Below are positions 56,258 to 64,000 of a stretch of DNA of 64,000 nt, one piece after another. Both the position numbers and the translations under genes were made by a program. The notes beneath the pieces were generated by a model. That model searched no databases. It saw only the letters and a program-made list of their open reading frames with translations, and was not told where the DNA came from. Location: NCBI GenBank assembly GCA_018238545.1, contig JABCTC010000012.1, positions 1 through 64,000 on the forward strand, read 5' to 3'. The DNA comes from Candidatus Heimdallarchaeota archaeon (lineage in GTDB: Archaea > Asgardarchaeota > Heimdallarchaeia > Heimdallarchaeales > Heimdallarchaeaceae). Numbering within the stretch: the stretch's first letter is position 1; every line of letters begins with the position of its first letter.

Positions 56258-56261
56258 AGTT

Positions 56262-56879
56262 ATGGATGTAAAAGATGATACTGGTATCTATTTAGTCAAA
56301 TTAGCTAGACATTCTGCTAGAAGTTGGGTCATAAATAATGAAAAACCTAAACCGATTGATCCTATTCCTGAGCAAGCAAAATTCACGACGGGAGTTTTTG
56401 TTACAGTAAAAGTATTTGAAAATGGAGAAACTCATCTTAGAGGTTGCATTGGTTACATTCTAGGTATAAAATCCTTGTATGAGGAAGTAATAGACCTTTC
56501 AAGAGAATCTACACTTAATGATCCTCGATTCCCTCCTGTTAAAGAACATGAATTTTCCTCTCTGGTTTTTGAGGTAACTGTTCTAACTCCACCTGTTGAA
56601 ATTGAGTATTCTGATTCTGAAGATTTACTTAAACAAATCAATGTTCCTGGAGATGGTTTAATTGTTAAATTTGGTAAATTTCAGGGACTATTATTGCCTC
56701 AGGTACCTGTAGAACAGAATTGGGATAAAGAGGAGTTCCTTTCATATACTTGTAGAAAAGCTTACTTGCCTGTTGATATATGGAAAAAAGAGAAAATATC
56801 TGTGAAGAAATTTCAAGGAATAGTATTTAGTGAATTAGAACCAAAGGGAGAAATTAAACGATTACCTTTGAATTATTAA
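56262..56879 (+). CDS. AMMECR1-family protein
   Basis: About 205 aa from ATG 56262 (MDVKDDTGIY), five bases after the previous stop. It contains the conserved AMMECR1 core: GVFVTVKVFENGETHLRGCI, then GYILGIKSLYEEVIDL and DPRFPPVKEHE, and the late LLPQVPVEQNWDKEEFL. The family is universal in archaea and eukaryotes; a redox- or RNA-linked role is suspected but not proved. It is the last gene of the rqcH run and overlaps the convergent ThiI-like gene by 4 nt. Confidence 0.92.
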   Translation: MDVKDDTGIYLVKLARHSARSWVINNEKPKPIDPIPEQAKFTTGVFVTVKVFENGETHLRGCIGYILGIKSLYEEVIDLSRESTLNDPRFPPVKEHEFSSLVFEVTVLTPPVEIEYSDSEDLLKQINVPGDGLIVKFGKFQGLLLPQVPVEQNWDKEEFLSYTCRKAYLPVDIWKKEKISVKKFQGIVFSELEPKGEIKRLPLNY

Positions 56880-57835
56880 TTATAGAAAATTGAAATCTCC
56901 TCTTCTCTCAGATCTTCTACTAAGTATGGTACAAAAACTGGAATTGTGGTAGGAAATTTCATAGATATATCCTCAAAGATGGTTTTTGACATAGCAATAC
57001 TCAGACTCTGTGTTTTTTGATAATAATTTAAAACCTCTTCAACATTGAATTGTTTATCACTTGAAAATATGACTCTTTCAGTTTTCTTGAGATTTTGTTG
57101 TAAAGCAAGCAATTTCGAGATTGCTTTTTGATATTCCTTTGGGTATTGGGAAAACTGTTTTATTGAATATATTATTGTAATTGCTCCCCTTTTGTATAGT
57201 TGTAATATATTCGCTATATCTTCATTTTCACCAGAAATAATAACTAATACCTTGCCTTGACACCCCGCAGGAAGTCCTCCCAATCCTTTCGCAATCTGAT
57301 CATAAACATATGTCACTCCTTCGCGTATTTCCAAGTATAAATAATACTCTGGATCAGTTAGATTGACTCTTAAGTTGTTATCATTAATATTGTCTAGAAT
57401 GAACTCTCCAATGTCAGCTGCTATCTCTACGCTCGAAAAAGAATGCTTTCCTGTACGTTTAACTTTTACTGCAAACGTGGAGTGATTGCGTAACCTCTCA
57501 AAAAATTGTTCCCGTATTATTCCTGTGATTTCTTGAAAATCAGTTTTGCAACTATATACTTTGCTTATGCTTGATATACCTGGAATGAAATTGCTCAAAA
57601 GATGTACTATTTTATCTGTTTCTGCTGAAAAAACAAATATTCTGCTAAATCTGTTTTCTATTTGAAATTCCTCAATATCATTATTCTTCAAAACAAATTC
57701 AATATGAGATATTAGTTTTTTTGTTAACCATCTTCTGGTTTTAGGACTTTTAATACCTATTTCAGAAAATCTTATCAAAATTATTTGATGTTGCTCATTT
57801 AATCCAATGCTATCATCTAGATTACTCTGTTTCAA
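56876..57835 (-). CDS. ThiI-like THUMP protein with degenerate PP-loop
   Basis: 319 aa. ThiI order: an N-terminal ferredoxin-like region (IILIRFSEIGIKSPKTRRWL), a THUMP domain (about 60-175, including FAVKVKRTGKHSFSSVEIAA and YLYLEIREGVTYVYDQIAKG), then the adenylation domain beginning GLPAGCQGKVLVIISGENED. In active ThiI this is SGGIDSPVA; here the PP-loop reads SGENEDIAN, so ATP pyrophosphatase activity is probably lost. There is no rhodanese domain. Function may be limited to tRNA binding. It overlaps the TFS-like gene upstream by 14 nt and AMMECR1 downstream by 4 nt. Confidence 0.82.
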   Translation of the reverse strand: MKQSNLDDSIGLNEQHQIILIRFSEIGIKSPKTRRWLTKKLISHIEFVLKNNDIEEFQIENRFSRIFVFSAETDKIVHLLSNFIPGISSISKVYSCKTDFQEITGIIREQFFERLRNHSTFAVKVKRTGKHSFSSVEIAADIGEFILDNINDNNLRVNLTDPEYYLYLEIREGVTYVYDQIAKGLGGLPAGCQGKVLVIISGENEDIANILQLYKRGAITIIYSIKQFSQYPKEYQKAISKLLALQQNLKKTERVIFSSDKQFNVEEVLNYYQKTQSLSIAMSKTIFEDISMKFPTTIPVFVPYLVEDLREEEISIFYN

Positions 57836-58082
57836 AGAAATCTATACCCTCTATGAATCTCTCGCGTCTAGCCTCAATTTCAGCTTCAGTAAACCCACTT
57901 TCTCCTTCAGAGTCGACAACTTCTATGACGTCTGAAACTTTATGTTCAATCTCATCAGCTACTTCATAAGCATTTTTTTCTTCAAGTTTAGATTCATATC
58001 CACACTTAGAACAGGCTAAGATTTTTGATTTTCCCTTCTTCTTTGGGATTAACAATTTTCCACATTCTGGACAAAATTCCAT
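57822..58082 (-). CDS. TFS/RPB9-like N-terminal zinc-ribbon protein
   Basis: 86 aa. One zinc ribbon, FCPECGKLLIPKK followed by LACSKCGYES, is like the N-terminal ribbon of RNA polymerase subunit M/TFS. The second TFIIS-type ribbon with the DE hairpin that stimulates RNA cleavage is missing; an acidic helix (EAEIEARRERFIEGIDFFET) replaces it. It may be a polymerase-associated or ribosomal-type zinc protein rather than a cleavage factor. It overlaps the ThiI-like gene by 14 nt, so they share an mRNA. Confidence 0.68.
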   Translation of the reverse strand: MEFCPECGKLLIPKKKGKSKILACSKCGYESKLEEKNAYEVADEIEHKVSDVIEVVDSEGESGFTEAEIEARRERFIEGIDFFETE

Positions 58083-58194
58083 TTCAAACCCTCAACTTGT
58101 GATTTTTTTTCTATATGTTCGTTCAACCTTTTGAACGTTTCTGTTTGATACAAATTAGACGGAATCTTCCATAAGTAAGTTATTTCAAACTACA

Positions 58195-58206
58195 AACTTT
58201 TTAACC
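58195..58206 (+). promoter_or_regulatory. TATA-like box of the IPP isomerase gene
   Basis: AAACTTTTTAAC is centred about 27 nt before ATG 58227. Confidence 0.4.
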
Positions 58207-58226
58207 AAGGTTTACAAATTAATTTT

Positions 58227-59282
58227 ATGGATCAGAATTTCTCTTCTAATACCACCTCAAGGAAAGATGAACATCTTAAGATTTGTATCGAAAAAGATGT
58301 AAAATACGAAAGTGTTGCATCTGGGTTTGATAATTACACTATTAGACCAAATATTCTTACAGAAATTTCACCTGACGATATAGATTTGTCTACTACACTC
58401 TTAGGAAAATCGATGGATGCTCCTTTACTAATTGCAGGAATGACTGGAGGTTCAGAGAAAGGGAAAGAAATAAACAAAATTATTGCTAAGGTGTGTGATG
58501 AATTCAATATCGGTATGGGGGTAGGTTCTCAAAGAGCAGCTATAGAAAATCCTGCTTTGACTGATAGTTTTCTAGTCAGGGATAGTGCTGTAAACATTCC
58601 CTTGTTCGCAAATTTGGGAATTGCTCAATTCTCTTCTGGATATTCAGTTAAAGAAGCAGAAAAAGCTGTTGAAATGATAAATGCGGACGGATTAACTATT
58701 CATATAAATCCTTTACAAGAATTCATTCAACATGATGGGCATAAGAGGTTGATGAATATTCAACAAAACCTCAAAGATGTGGTAAGTGGGTGTAAATATC
58801 CAATTATCGTAAAGAGCGTAGGAACTGGTTTTTCTAAAGAAGATATGAAGTATTTATCGTCTCTCAACATAGCTGCAATAGATATCGCTGGTGCTGGAGG
58901 AACTAATTGGAAAAAAATTGAAATGTATAGAAACCCCTCTCTGTCAGATCTTTCCTCCTCTCTAATTAATTGGGGGATACCTACAGCTGATTGTCTTGTA
59001 AATGCTGTTGACGTTTTCGCTGGTTCTTCAAAGAAAATTATAGCTTCTGGTGGAATATGGAACGGTATGGATGCAGTAAAGGCTCTAATGTTGGGAGCAG
59101 ACTATGTTGCGTTTGCTTTGCCTGCTTTGTTGGCAATCAGCAAAGATTCAGAAGCAGGATTGAGAAAGTTTATTCACAATTATATTTTGGAAATGAAAAT
59201 AGTTCTAACAATGCTGGGTGTAACAAAACTTGAGGAATTAAGAAAGAAAAAAAACTTGTTAATGAGAAAAATTCCTCATTAA
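58227..59282 (+). CDS. fni: Type 2 isopentenyl-diphosphate isomerase
   Basis: 351 aa FMN-dependent IDI-2. RKDEH at about 12-16 (N-terminal family signature), MTGGSEKGKEINK (about 74-86), GVGSQRAA, FANLGIAQF, HINPLQEFIQHDGHKR (substrate/Mg site), VKSVGTGFSKED, IDIAGAGGTNW and ASGGIWNGMDAVKALMLGAD (FMN phosphate) are all intact. It converts IPP to DMAPP for archaeal isoprenoid lipid synthesis. It has its own promoter; the M50 protease gene converges downstream. Confidence 0.96.
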   Translation: MDQNFSSNTTSRKDEHLKICIEKDVKYESVASGFDNYTIRPNILTEISPDDIDLSTTLLGKSMDAPLLIAGMTGGSEKGKEINKIIAKVCDEFNIGMGVGSQRAAIENPALTDSFLVRDSAVNIPLFANLGIAQFSSGYSVKEAEKAVEMINADGLTIHINPLQEFIQHDGHKRLMNIQQNLKDVVSGCKYPIIVKSVGTGFSKEDMKYLSSLNIAAIDIAGAGGTNWKKIEMYRNPSLSDLSSSLINWGIPTADCLVNAVDVFAGSSKKIIASGGIWNGMDAVKALMLGADYVAFALPALLAISKDSEAGLRKFIHNYILEMKIVLTMLGVTKLEELRKKKNLLMRKIPH

Positions 59283-59401
59283 TAATTCAGACTAACTATG
59301 ATTCGTCATAGAGTATAAACTCTCAGCACTCATTTTTCATCCTTTAGTTATAATGATTATTCGTATAATTATCTCTTTTGATAGACACTAAATAACTCAC
59401 A

Positions 59402-60343
59402 CTAGAAAAATCCGGGATTAAGTATAAACGATGGAATGACAATTGCGACATTGATAACCACAACTATAGCGAAGACCTTCCAGTCCCATTTAAGTATTTT
59501 TGCTCCATCTAGTTGCCAGACTGGTAAACAATTGAATAGAGCAATTAGAGCGTTAAATTGTGCTACTTGTATGAAAATATTTGGCGTTGCAAATAACCCA
59601 ATAAATGGTATTATCCCAAAACTCGCATCAGTTAATAAACCTATAACTAAACTAATAGCTCCAATAACTGCATTGATTGCAGGTCCTGCCAAAGCAACCA
59701 TACCTAGATCTTTTTTGTCCATTTGCCTGCTCAAAGGTACAATGGCAACAAAACCTGGAACAATTAATCCAATACGAAAAATCAGGGTAAATAAAGTGTA
59801 AATTATCCCTCTCGTCCAGAGTATGTATCTTGCATACTGCCCTCTTCGCTGAGCGACAACCTTGTGAGCCATCTCATGTGGAAGAAAAGCTGTTGTTATC
59901 AAAATGGCTGAAATTAGAAAACCCCACCAATCATTAAAGAAAATCAGTCGAGAAAAACCAAAAACTAATACTATGAGAGTGAAACCTATGAGAATATCAA
60001 CCAATTCACTACCAAAAGAGAGTAAACCTTTAGATTTTTTCAAACGTTGTTCAATGAGTTTCTTCCTAGTTTCCTCATCAGCATAAGCATATGGGTCTTG
60101 TTGTCGTTGTTGTTGCCCCATTGCTTGTTGAGCCATTTTCATGGCACTTTGGGCCATTTGTCGGACTACTTCTTCATTCGATGGGGTGCTTGTAGCTGCA
60201 TAAGGTTGTTGAGCTTGCACACGTACTGCAGGACAACGATGTGCTTCTGGATCTCTATGTTTCTGACAAAACGATCCTCTACAATAACGACAGTAGAACA
60301 GTAAGTCTTCTTGCGCTCCACAATTAGGATACTCACATCTCAT
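59402..60343 (-). CDS. Site-2 protease (M50) with N-terminal AN1 zinc finger
   Basis: 313 aa. The AN1-type finger (1-36) follows the pattern CxxxxCx8CxxCxxxxCxxHxxxxxHxC: CEYPNC, FYCRYC, FCQKHRDPEAHRC. A Gln/Ala-rich linker follows. The M50 membrane core has about six helices, zinc-site motif LPHEMAHKVV (HExxH), and NCLPVWQLDG with the second Asp ligand. Such proteases cut within membranes. The eukaryote-like AN1 finger suggests ubiquitin- or stress-type targeting. It is divergent from fhs. Confidence 0.92.
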   Translation of the reverse strand: MRCEYPNCGAQEDLLFYCRYCRGSFCQKHRDPEAHRCPAVRVQAQQPYAATSTPSNEEVVRQMAQSAMKMAQQAMGQQQRQQDPYAYADEETRKKLIEQRLKKSKGLLSFGSELVDILIGFTLIVLVFGFSRLIFFNDWWGFLISAILITTAFLPHEMAHKVVAQRRGQYARYILWTRGIIYTLFTLIFRIGLIVPGFVAIVPLSRQMDKKDLGMVALAGPAINAVIGAISLVIGLLTDASFGIIPFIGLFATPNIFIQVAQFNALIALFNCLPVWQLDGAKILKWDWKVFAIVVVINVAIVIPSFILNPGFF

Positions 60344-60505
60344 CTATTTCATTTTGCACAGAACACGGGCATTTTAGAAGCTATCTATTTAACAGAAAAA
60401 TAGAAGCAGGAATCATTGGAAGTTGAGTTTGTAGAAGATTGTTTCCAGATACAAATATTTTTTAATACAAAGCTCAAAAATCCCATGAATTAACTCAACT
60501 AGTTG

Positions 60506-62206
60506 ATGATTACTATGAAAACAGACATAGAAATTGCACAAGAAAAAGCTAAGGATATGAAAAATATCCGAGAAATTGCTGCAAAAATAGGTCTAGAGGA
60601 AGATGATCTTGAACAATTTGGTAAATATGTTGCAAAACTAAATTACCAAACAATGCTAAAGATACTCAAATCAGACAAACCAAATGGTAAACTAATTGCT
60701 GTTACAGCTATGACAGCTTCAAGAGCTGGTGAAGGAAAAACAGTAACCACAATAGGACTCTCTCAAGCATTTCAGAAAATAGGAAAGAGTGTAATGTTTG
60801 CATTAAGAGAACCTTCAATGGGTCCAACTTTCGGAATAAAAGGAGGAGCAACAGGAGGTCATCTTTCACAAGTATTTCCAATGTGGGACATAAATCTGCA
60901 CTTTACAGGAGATTTACATGCAATTACTTCAGCTCATAATTTACTAGCAGCTTTGCTTGACAATCACTTAACAAAAGGAAATAAGTGTAACATTGATCCA
61001 ACCAAAGTAACTTGGCCAAGAACAATAGATATGAATGATAGAGCATTAAGAAATATCATTACTGGACTTGGTGGAAGAAGAATGGGTGGAGACGTCCGAA
61101 ACACAGGTTTTGTTATTACAGCAGCTTCAGAAATTATGGCCATTTTAGCTCTATCAGCTGATGTGGGAGAACTGAAAGAAAGATTAGGAAGTATTCTATT
61201 AGGATACACTTATGATGATAAGCCAGTCTTCGCTAGGGATATTGAAGCAGTAGGAGCAATGACACTAATACTGAAAGATGCAATAAAACCAAACCTTGTA
61301 CAAAACTTTGAAGGAGTACCAGGTTTTATTCACTGCGGTCCATTTGCTAATATTGCGCATGGAAACAGTTCTATTATCGGTACTAAACTAGCTCTGAAAT
61401 TAGTTGATTATACTATCACTGAAGGTGGTTTCGCAGCTGACTTAGGTTTCGAAAAATTTGTTGATATTGTTGCTCGTCAATATGATACCTTGCCAAACGC
61501 AGTAGTTCTTGTTGTTACTGCTCGTGCTCTCAAACTCCACGGTGGTATCAAAGATTTAGATGAAGCAAAGAATATTCATATGGATGAATTAGCTAAAGGT
61601 TTCGAAAATGTTGAAAAACATCTTGATAACATGCTTAACGTCTTTAATATACCCCCTGTTGTTGCTATTAACCGCTTCCCATTTGATTCTGATGAAGAGA
61701 TTAAATGGATTAAAGACAAGTGCTCTGAACTCGGTGTTACTGCTGCTGAAAGTGAAGTTTTCATGAAAGGTGGTGAAGGCGGTATTGCTTTAGCTGAAGC
61801 TGTTTTAGAAGCAATTGAAAAGGGTAAAGGCGATGTTAAATTCGCTTATGAATTCTCTGATCCTATTAAAGTTAAAATTGAGAAAATCGCCAAAAAAGTT
61901 TATGGAGCAGAAGATGTTGAATACACTCCTCGAGCATTACAGGAGATTGCAGCAATCGAGAAACTAGGTTTCGCTGATTTTCCAATGTGTATGGCTAAAA
62001 CCCAACTCAGTCTTTCTGATAAAATTGGTTTGATGGGTGCTCCAAAAGGTTGGACTCTCAATGTAGATGAAGTTCGTCTTTACACTGGTGCTCGTTTTAT
62101 CGTTCCTATTTGTGGTAGCATGTTCTTACTGCCTGGACTACCTCCAGTTCCAGCAGCTAATAGAATGGATTACACAGAAGATGGTGAAATAATCGGATTA
62201 AATTAA
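60506..62206 (+). CDS. fhs: Formate-tetrahydrofolate ligase
   Basis: 566 aa, the family length (about 555). TDIEIAQEKAKDMKNIREIA, P-loop TASRAGEGKTVTTIGLSQAF (about 70-89), REPSMGPTFGIKGGATGG, INLHFTGDLHAITSAHNLLA and late KIGLMGAPKGWTLNVDEV and GARFIVPICGSMFLLPGLPP all match. It adds formate to THF with ATP, feeding C1 metabolism or an acetyl-CoA-type pathway. ATG 60506 or 60515 with GTTGATGATT upstream. Codon choice changes abruptly about halfway (around 61,370): A-ending codons and AGA before, T-ending codons and CGT after. Confidence 0.95.
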   Translation: MITMKTDIEIAQEKAKDMKNIREIAAKIGLEEDDLEQFGKYVAKLNYQTMLKILKSDKPNGKLIAVTAMTASRAGEGKTVTTIGLSQAFQKIGKSVMFALREPSMGPTFGIKGGATGGHLSQVFPMWDINLHFTGDLHAITSAHNLLAALLDNHLTKGNKCNIDPTKVTWPRTIDMNDRALRNIITGLGGRRMGGDVRNTGFVITAASEIMAILALSADVGELKERLGSILLGYTYDDKPVFARDIEAVGAMTLILKDAIKPNLVQNFEGVPGFIHCGPFANIAHGNSSIIGTKLALKLVDYTITEGGFAADLGFEKFVDIVARQYDTLPNAVVLVVTARALKLHGGIKDLDEAKNIHMDELAKGFENVEKHLDNMLNVFNIPPVVAINRFPFDSDEEIKWIKDKCSELGVTAAESEVFMKGGEGGIALAEAVLEAIEKGKGDVKFAYEFSDPIKVKIEKIAKKVYGAEDVEYTPRALQEIAAIEKLGFADFPMCMAKTQLSLSDKIGLMGAPKGWTLNVDEVRLYTGARFIVPICGSMFLLPGLPPVPAANRMDYTEDGEIIGLN

Positions 62207-62215
62207 TTCTCAATC

Positions 62216-62237
62216 TCTCTTTTTTTCTTTTTTATCT
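62216..62237 (+). terminator. T-rich terminator-like tract
   Basis: TCTCTTTTTTTCTTTTTTAT lies 10 nt after the fhs stop codon. Confidence 0.5.
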
Positions 62238-62260
62238 TATCTACTTGCATATTAAGTTAG

Positions 62261-62270
62261 GTTTTTTAAC
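62261..62270 (+). promoter_or_regulatory. TATA-like box of the exported protein gene
   Basis: GTTTTTTAAC is centred 26 nt before ATG 62291, consistent with a leaderless transcript. Confidence 0.45.
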
Positions 62271-62290
62271 GTAAAACACATAATAATAGT

Positions 62291-63046
62291 ATGCAAAAAC
62301 GCACATTAGCCTTTTTTCTGTTTGTTTTTACGCTTTTTTCAGTTTCACTTTTCAATGTCGATTTTTCTTATGCTGGGTGGGAAGTTGATCCTGTAGGTGA
62401 TGTCCCCAAAGCTTATCTAGACATCACAAATATGACTATTTCGAAAAATTATTTGGAACTCACTTTAAATGCTGATCCCTATTTTAATGATAGTGATGTT
62501 AATTGGCGTTTCTATAATATCTGGATTGACACCAGTATGGAAGATACCACTCCTGATACTTCCACTTGGAGTACTGACGTTTATGAGTATTTAGCTCACT
62601 TTGATTGCCGTTGGAATGGTGATCAATGGATAAACAACTCTTACATCAATGCCTTCCACTATTATCTAACTTCTGATGGTAGTGCAGAGGTTACCGGAAG
62701 TTTCTTCTGGGATGGAAATAACTGGGTTGGATCTGATCCAAATATAGATGTAGCAGTTGTCTCAGGTAGTACCATTTCTTATGATACTGAAGGAGCTCTT
62801 TTTAGAGAACAGCCTTTGGGTACAGGTTATGTTATTCAAGGTGTTGCCAATACTTCCAATCTTACAACAGTTGACATAGCTCCCGATTATGGATGGCTAG
62901 ATGAGTTCGATAATTTATGCGTACCACCAAATAACACAGAGCCCGAAACAACACCTACTCCCTTCTCAATCTTTGGTTTATTGTTTGGCATAATCCTTCT
63001 GGGTATCATTGGTTCAAGCATAAGTAAAACTAGAAAAAGGAATTAA
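62291..63046 (+). CDS. Exported protein with C-terminal membrane anchor
   Basis: 251 aa. Signal peptide about 1-27 (RTLAFFLFVFTLFSVSL, cut after SYA). The mature part (28-215) is rich in Asp, Trp, Tyr and NxS/T sequons and has a beta-sandwich character (WEVDPVGDVPKAYLDITNMT, NYLELTLNADPYF). A Pro/Thr/Glu linker and a transmembrane anchor FSIFGLLFGIILLGIIGSSI precede a basic tail, as in archaeal surface proteins. No known family; the WRFYNIWIDTS core resembles domains of archaeal surface layer proteins. Confidence 0.65.
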   Translation: MQKRTLAFFLFVFTLFSVSLFNVDFSYAGWEVDPVGDVPKAYLDITNMTISKNYLELTLNADPYFNDSDVNWRFYNIWIDTSMEDTTPDTSTWSTDVYEYLAHFDCRWNGDQWINNSYINAFHYYLTSDGSAEVTGSFFWDGNNWVGSDPNIDVAVVSGSTISYDTEGALFREQPLGTGYVIQGVANTSNLTTVDIAPDYGWLDEFDNLCVPPNNTEPETTPTPFSIFGLLFGIILLGIIGSSISKTRKRN

Positions 63047-63078
63047 TTTTTATTGTTTATCCTTCTTTTTTTTATTTT
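63047..63078 (+). terminator. T-rich terminator-like tract
   Basis: TTTTTATTGTTTATCCTTCT followed by T9 comes right after the exported-protein stop codon. Confidence 0.45.
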
Positions 63079-63126
63079 AATTCTGAAAAAATTGTTAGTG
63101 TTACAGCTTCAATTTTGTATAAGTAT

Positions 63127-63999
63127 CTAATCTCTCTGTTCTAATTCTTTTGCATAAATGATTTCGCAGATTCTGTGTTTACTTTTTGTGAGATTGACAT
63201 CTACTTTACTACTGTCTCTTATCCATTTTTCACATGAATTGCAAATAATCTCATCTGGATATCTCCAATAATTACATACAACTAAAAATTTCACATTCTC
63301 ATCTGTTTCATTAATGAAATGATCAGGAATGAATGGTGCTTTATTGAAGAGTTGAATTAACCTTATCATTGGATCGAATTCAGGGTAAAACTCCTCACCA
63401 ATATCAGCCTTTATCAGCTTCACTGTTTCTTCTCTCTCCTTCTCACCCATCTCCCTAATTGTCTGATCTTCTCTATAAGATATGATTTCTCTGCTTACAC
63501 GACCAGGAGCTATTTGGAAAATACAATCCTTAACGTAACTATATTCAGCTGCACATCTCATCTCACTGCAAACAACCTGCTCATTTAATAACTGGCTGAA
63601 TATTGCTTCTAACATTCCTTCCACGTAGGCACACGCTTTAGTCGCAATTACTCCTAATGATTCCGTCCAGATTGAGTTTTTCAGCGAAACAGTTGCGACT
63701 TTTTCGTCAGGATCAAAATGTAAAATACTAATCTCTCCCCATCTAGAAACGATAGGTGATGTGATTATTGTGTTGAGGTATGTGCGTAATGAATCATTTT
63801 GTTTAGGCTGATAACGCATAGAGATTTTTTTGCCAGCGTCATTTCCTATTTTGCCGAGAATCTGCGAAATCGCGTCTTTTCGCCCCTCGAATTGACCATA
63901 GAACAACTCTTGGAAAATATTAATAGCATTGTCTTTGAGAGATGTTAAGCAATTTGACACCTCTGGAAAATCATCTAAGATAGGATTAGCATAAGTTAT
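63127..63999 (-). CDS. V4R-like (hydrocarbon-binding-type) protein, N-terminus cut by window edge
   Basis: At least 291 aa; the frame is open to the right edge (reading ITYANPILDDFPEV before the GTG at 63960), so the start is outside. About 60-170, numbered from that GTG, has the V4R domain pattern: GNDAGKK, long helices, SRWGEISILHFDPDEKVATV, SLKNSIWTE, CAYVEGMLEAIFSQLL, then VVCSEMRCAAEY and CIFQIAP, matching the terminal E-C-x(n)-C-F signature of V4R/4-vinyl-reductase domains. A cysteine pair CNSCEKW lies near the C-terminus. V4R domains bind small hydrophobic molecules or act in signalling. Function uncertain. Confidence 0.6.
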   Translation of the reverse strand: MTYANPILDDFPEVSNCLTSLKDNAINIFQELFYGQFEGRKDAISQILGKIGNDAGKKISMRYQPKQNDSLRTYLNTIITSPIVSRWGEISILHFDPDEKVATVSLKNSIWTESLGVIATKACAYVEGMLEAIFSQLLNEQVVCSEMRCAAEYSYVKDCIFQIAPGRVSREIISYREDQTIREMGEKEREETVKLIKADIGEEFYPEFDPMIRLIQLFNKAPFIPDHFINETDENVKFLVVCNYWRYPDEIICNSCEKWIRDSSKVDVNLTKSKHRICEIIYAKELEQRD

Positions 64000-64000
64000 A

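Overview
The window looks like a piece of an Asgard (Promethearchaeota) genome, probably Lokiarchaeia- or Heimdallarchaeia-like; the exact lineage cannot be fixed from sequence reading alone. The archaeal signs are an archaetidylinositol-phosphate-type CDP-alcohol transferase, an archaeal RqcH/NFACT protein, a TFS-type zinc ribbon, a RadA relic, AT-rich DNA, and several genes with a TATA-like box about 25 nt before the start codon (leaderless promoters). The Asgard signs are a Ras/Rab-type small GTPase with a coiled-coil tail and coiled-coil neighbour, an AN1-finger site-2 protease, a possible EMC6/Rab5IP-like membrane protein, exported FG-GAP and beta-helix proteins, and a secreted caspase-fold protein. 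Several metabolic genes (GH3, GH2, AbgB-like amidohydrolase, NADP-type glutamate dehydrogenase, formate-THF ligase) look like families shared with bacteria. No rRNA, tRNA or CRISPR array was found.

Layout. 1-6.3 kb: the 3' part of an IS200/IS605 tnpB, then small metal-binding and alpha/beta-barrel proteins, a GPH-type sugar symporter, an M20 amidohydrolase and an Fe-S flavoprotein. 6.3-11 kb: a surface-protein region with an eight-repeat FG-GAP propeller protein, a relic of its 3' end, a beta-lactamase C-terminal fragment and a secreted caspase-like peptidase. 11-21 kb: an MFS exporter, a HAD phosphatase, a cytosolic GH3 beta-glucosidase, a metallo-beta-lactamase-fold hydrolase, a GH2 beta-galactosidase and a frameshifted peroxiredoxin. 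21-27 kb: an FAD-linked D-2-hydroxyacid dehydrogenase followed by a decayed stretch with a truncated radA, two beta-helix paralogues (one with a stop codon) and a broken GNAT gene. 27-39 kb: an SF2 helicase, a four-HTH protein divergent from an SLC45-like sugar transporter, a PEP-synthase-like ATP-grasp protein with receiver-like N-terminus, gdhA, an acyltransferase-type membrane protein and two abutting coiled-coil/winged-helix proteins.

39-45 kb holds an oligopeptide ABC transporter (two permeases, two ATPases, no binding protein) with an unknown gene and palindromic operator-like sites in the middle. 45-53 kb is the most eukaryote-like part: a lone LolD-type ATPase, coiled-coil proteins, a zinc-ribbon membrane protein, and a run of genes on one strand from a CDP-alcohol phospholipid synthase through two small helical proteins and a coiled-coil protein to a Ras-like GTPase. 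53-57 kb is a compact operon rqcH - CBS/zinc ribbon - Mut7-C RNase - AMMECR1, divergent from the EMC6-like gene; this suggests a link between ribosome quality control, an RNase and membrane insertion. 57-64 kb holds a ThiI-like protein with a degenerate PP-loop overlapping a TFS-like zinc ribbon, type 2 IPP isomerase, the AN1-M50 protease, formate-THF ligase with a striking mid-gene codon-usage switch, an exported anchored protein and a V4R-like protein cut by the window edge.

Five otherwise good genes carry single-base frameshifts, four of them in 5-6 base homopolymers and one in a C3 run. This points to indel errors in the assembly at least as much as to real decay.
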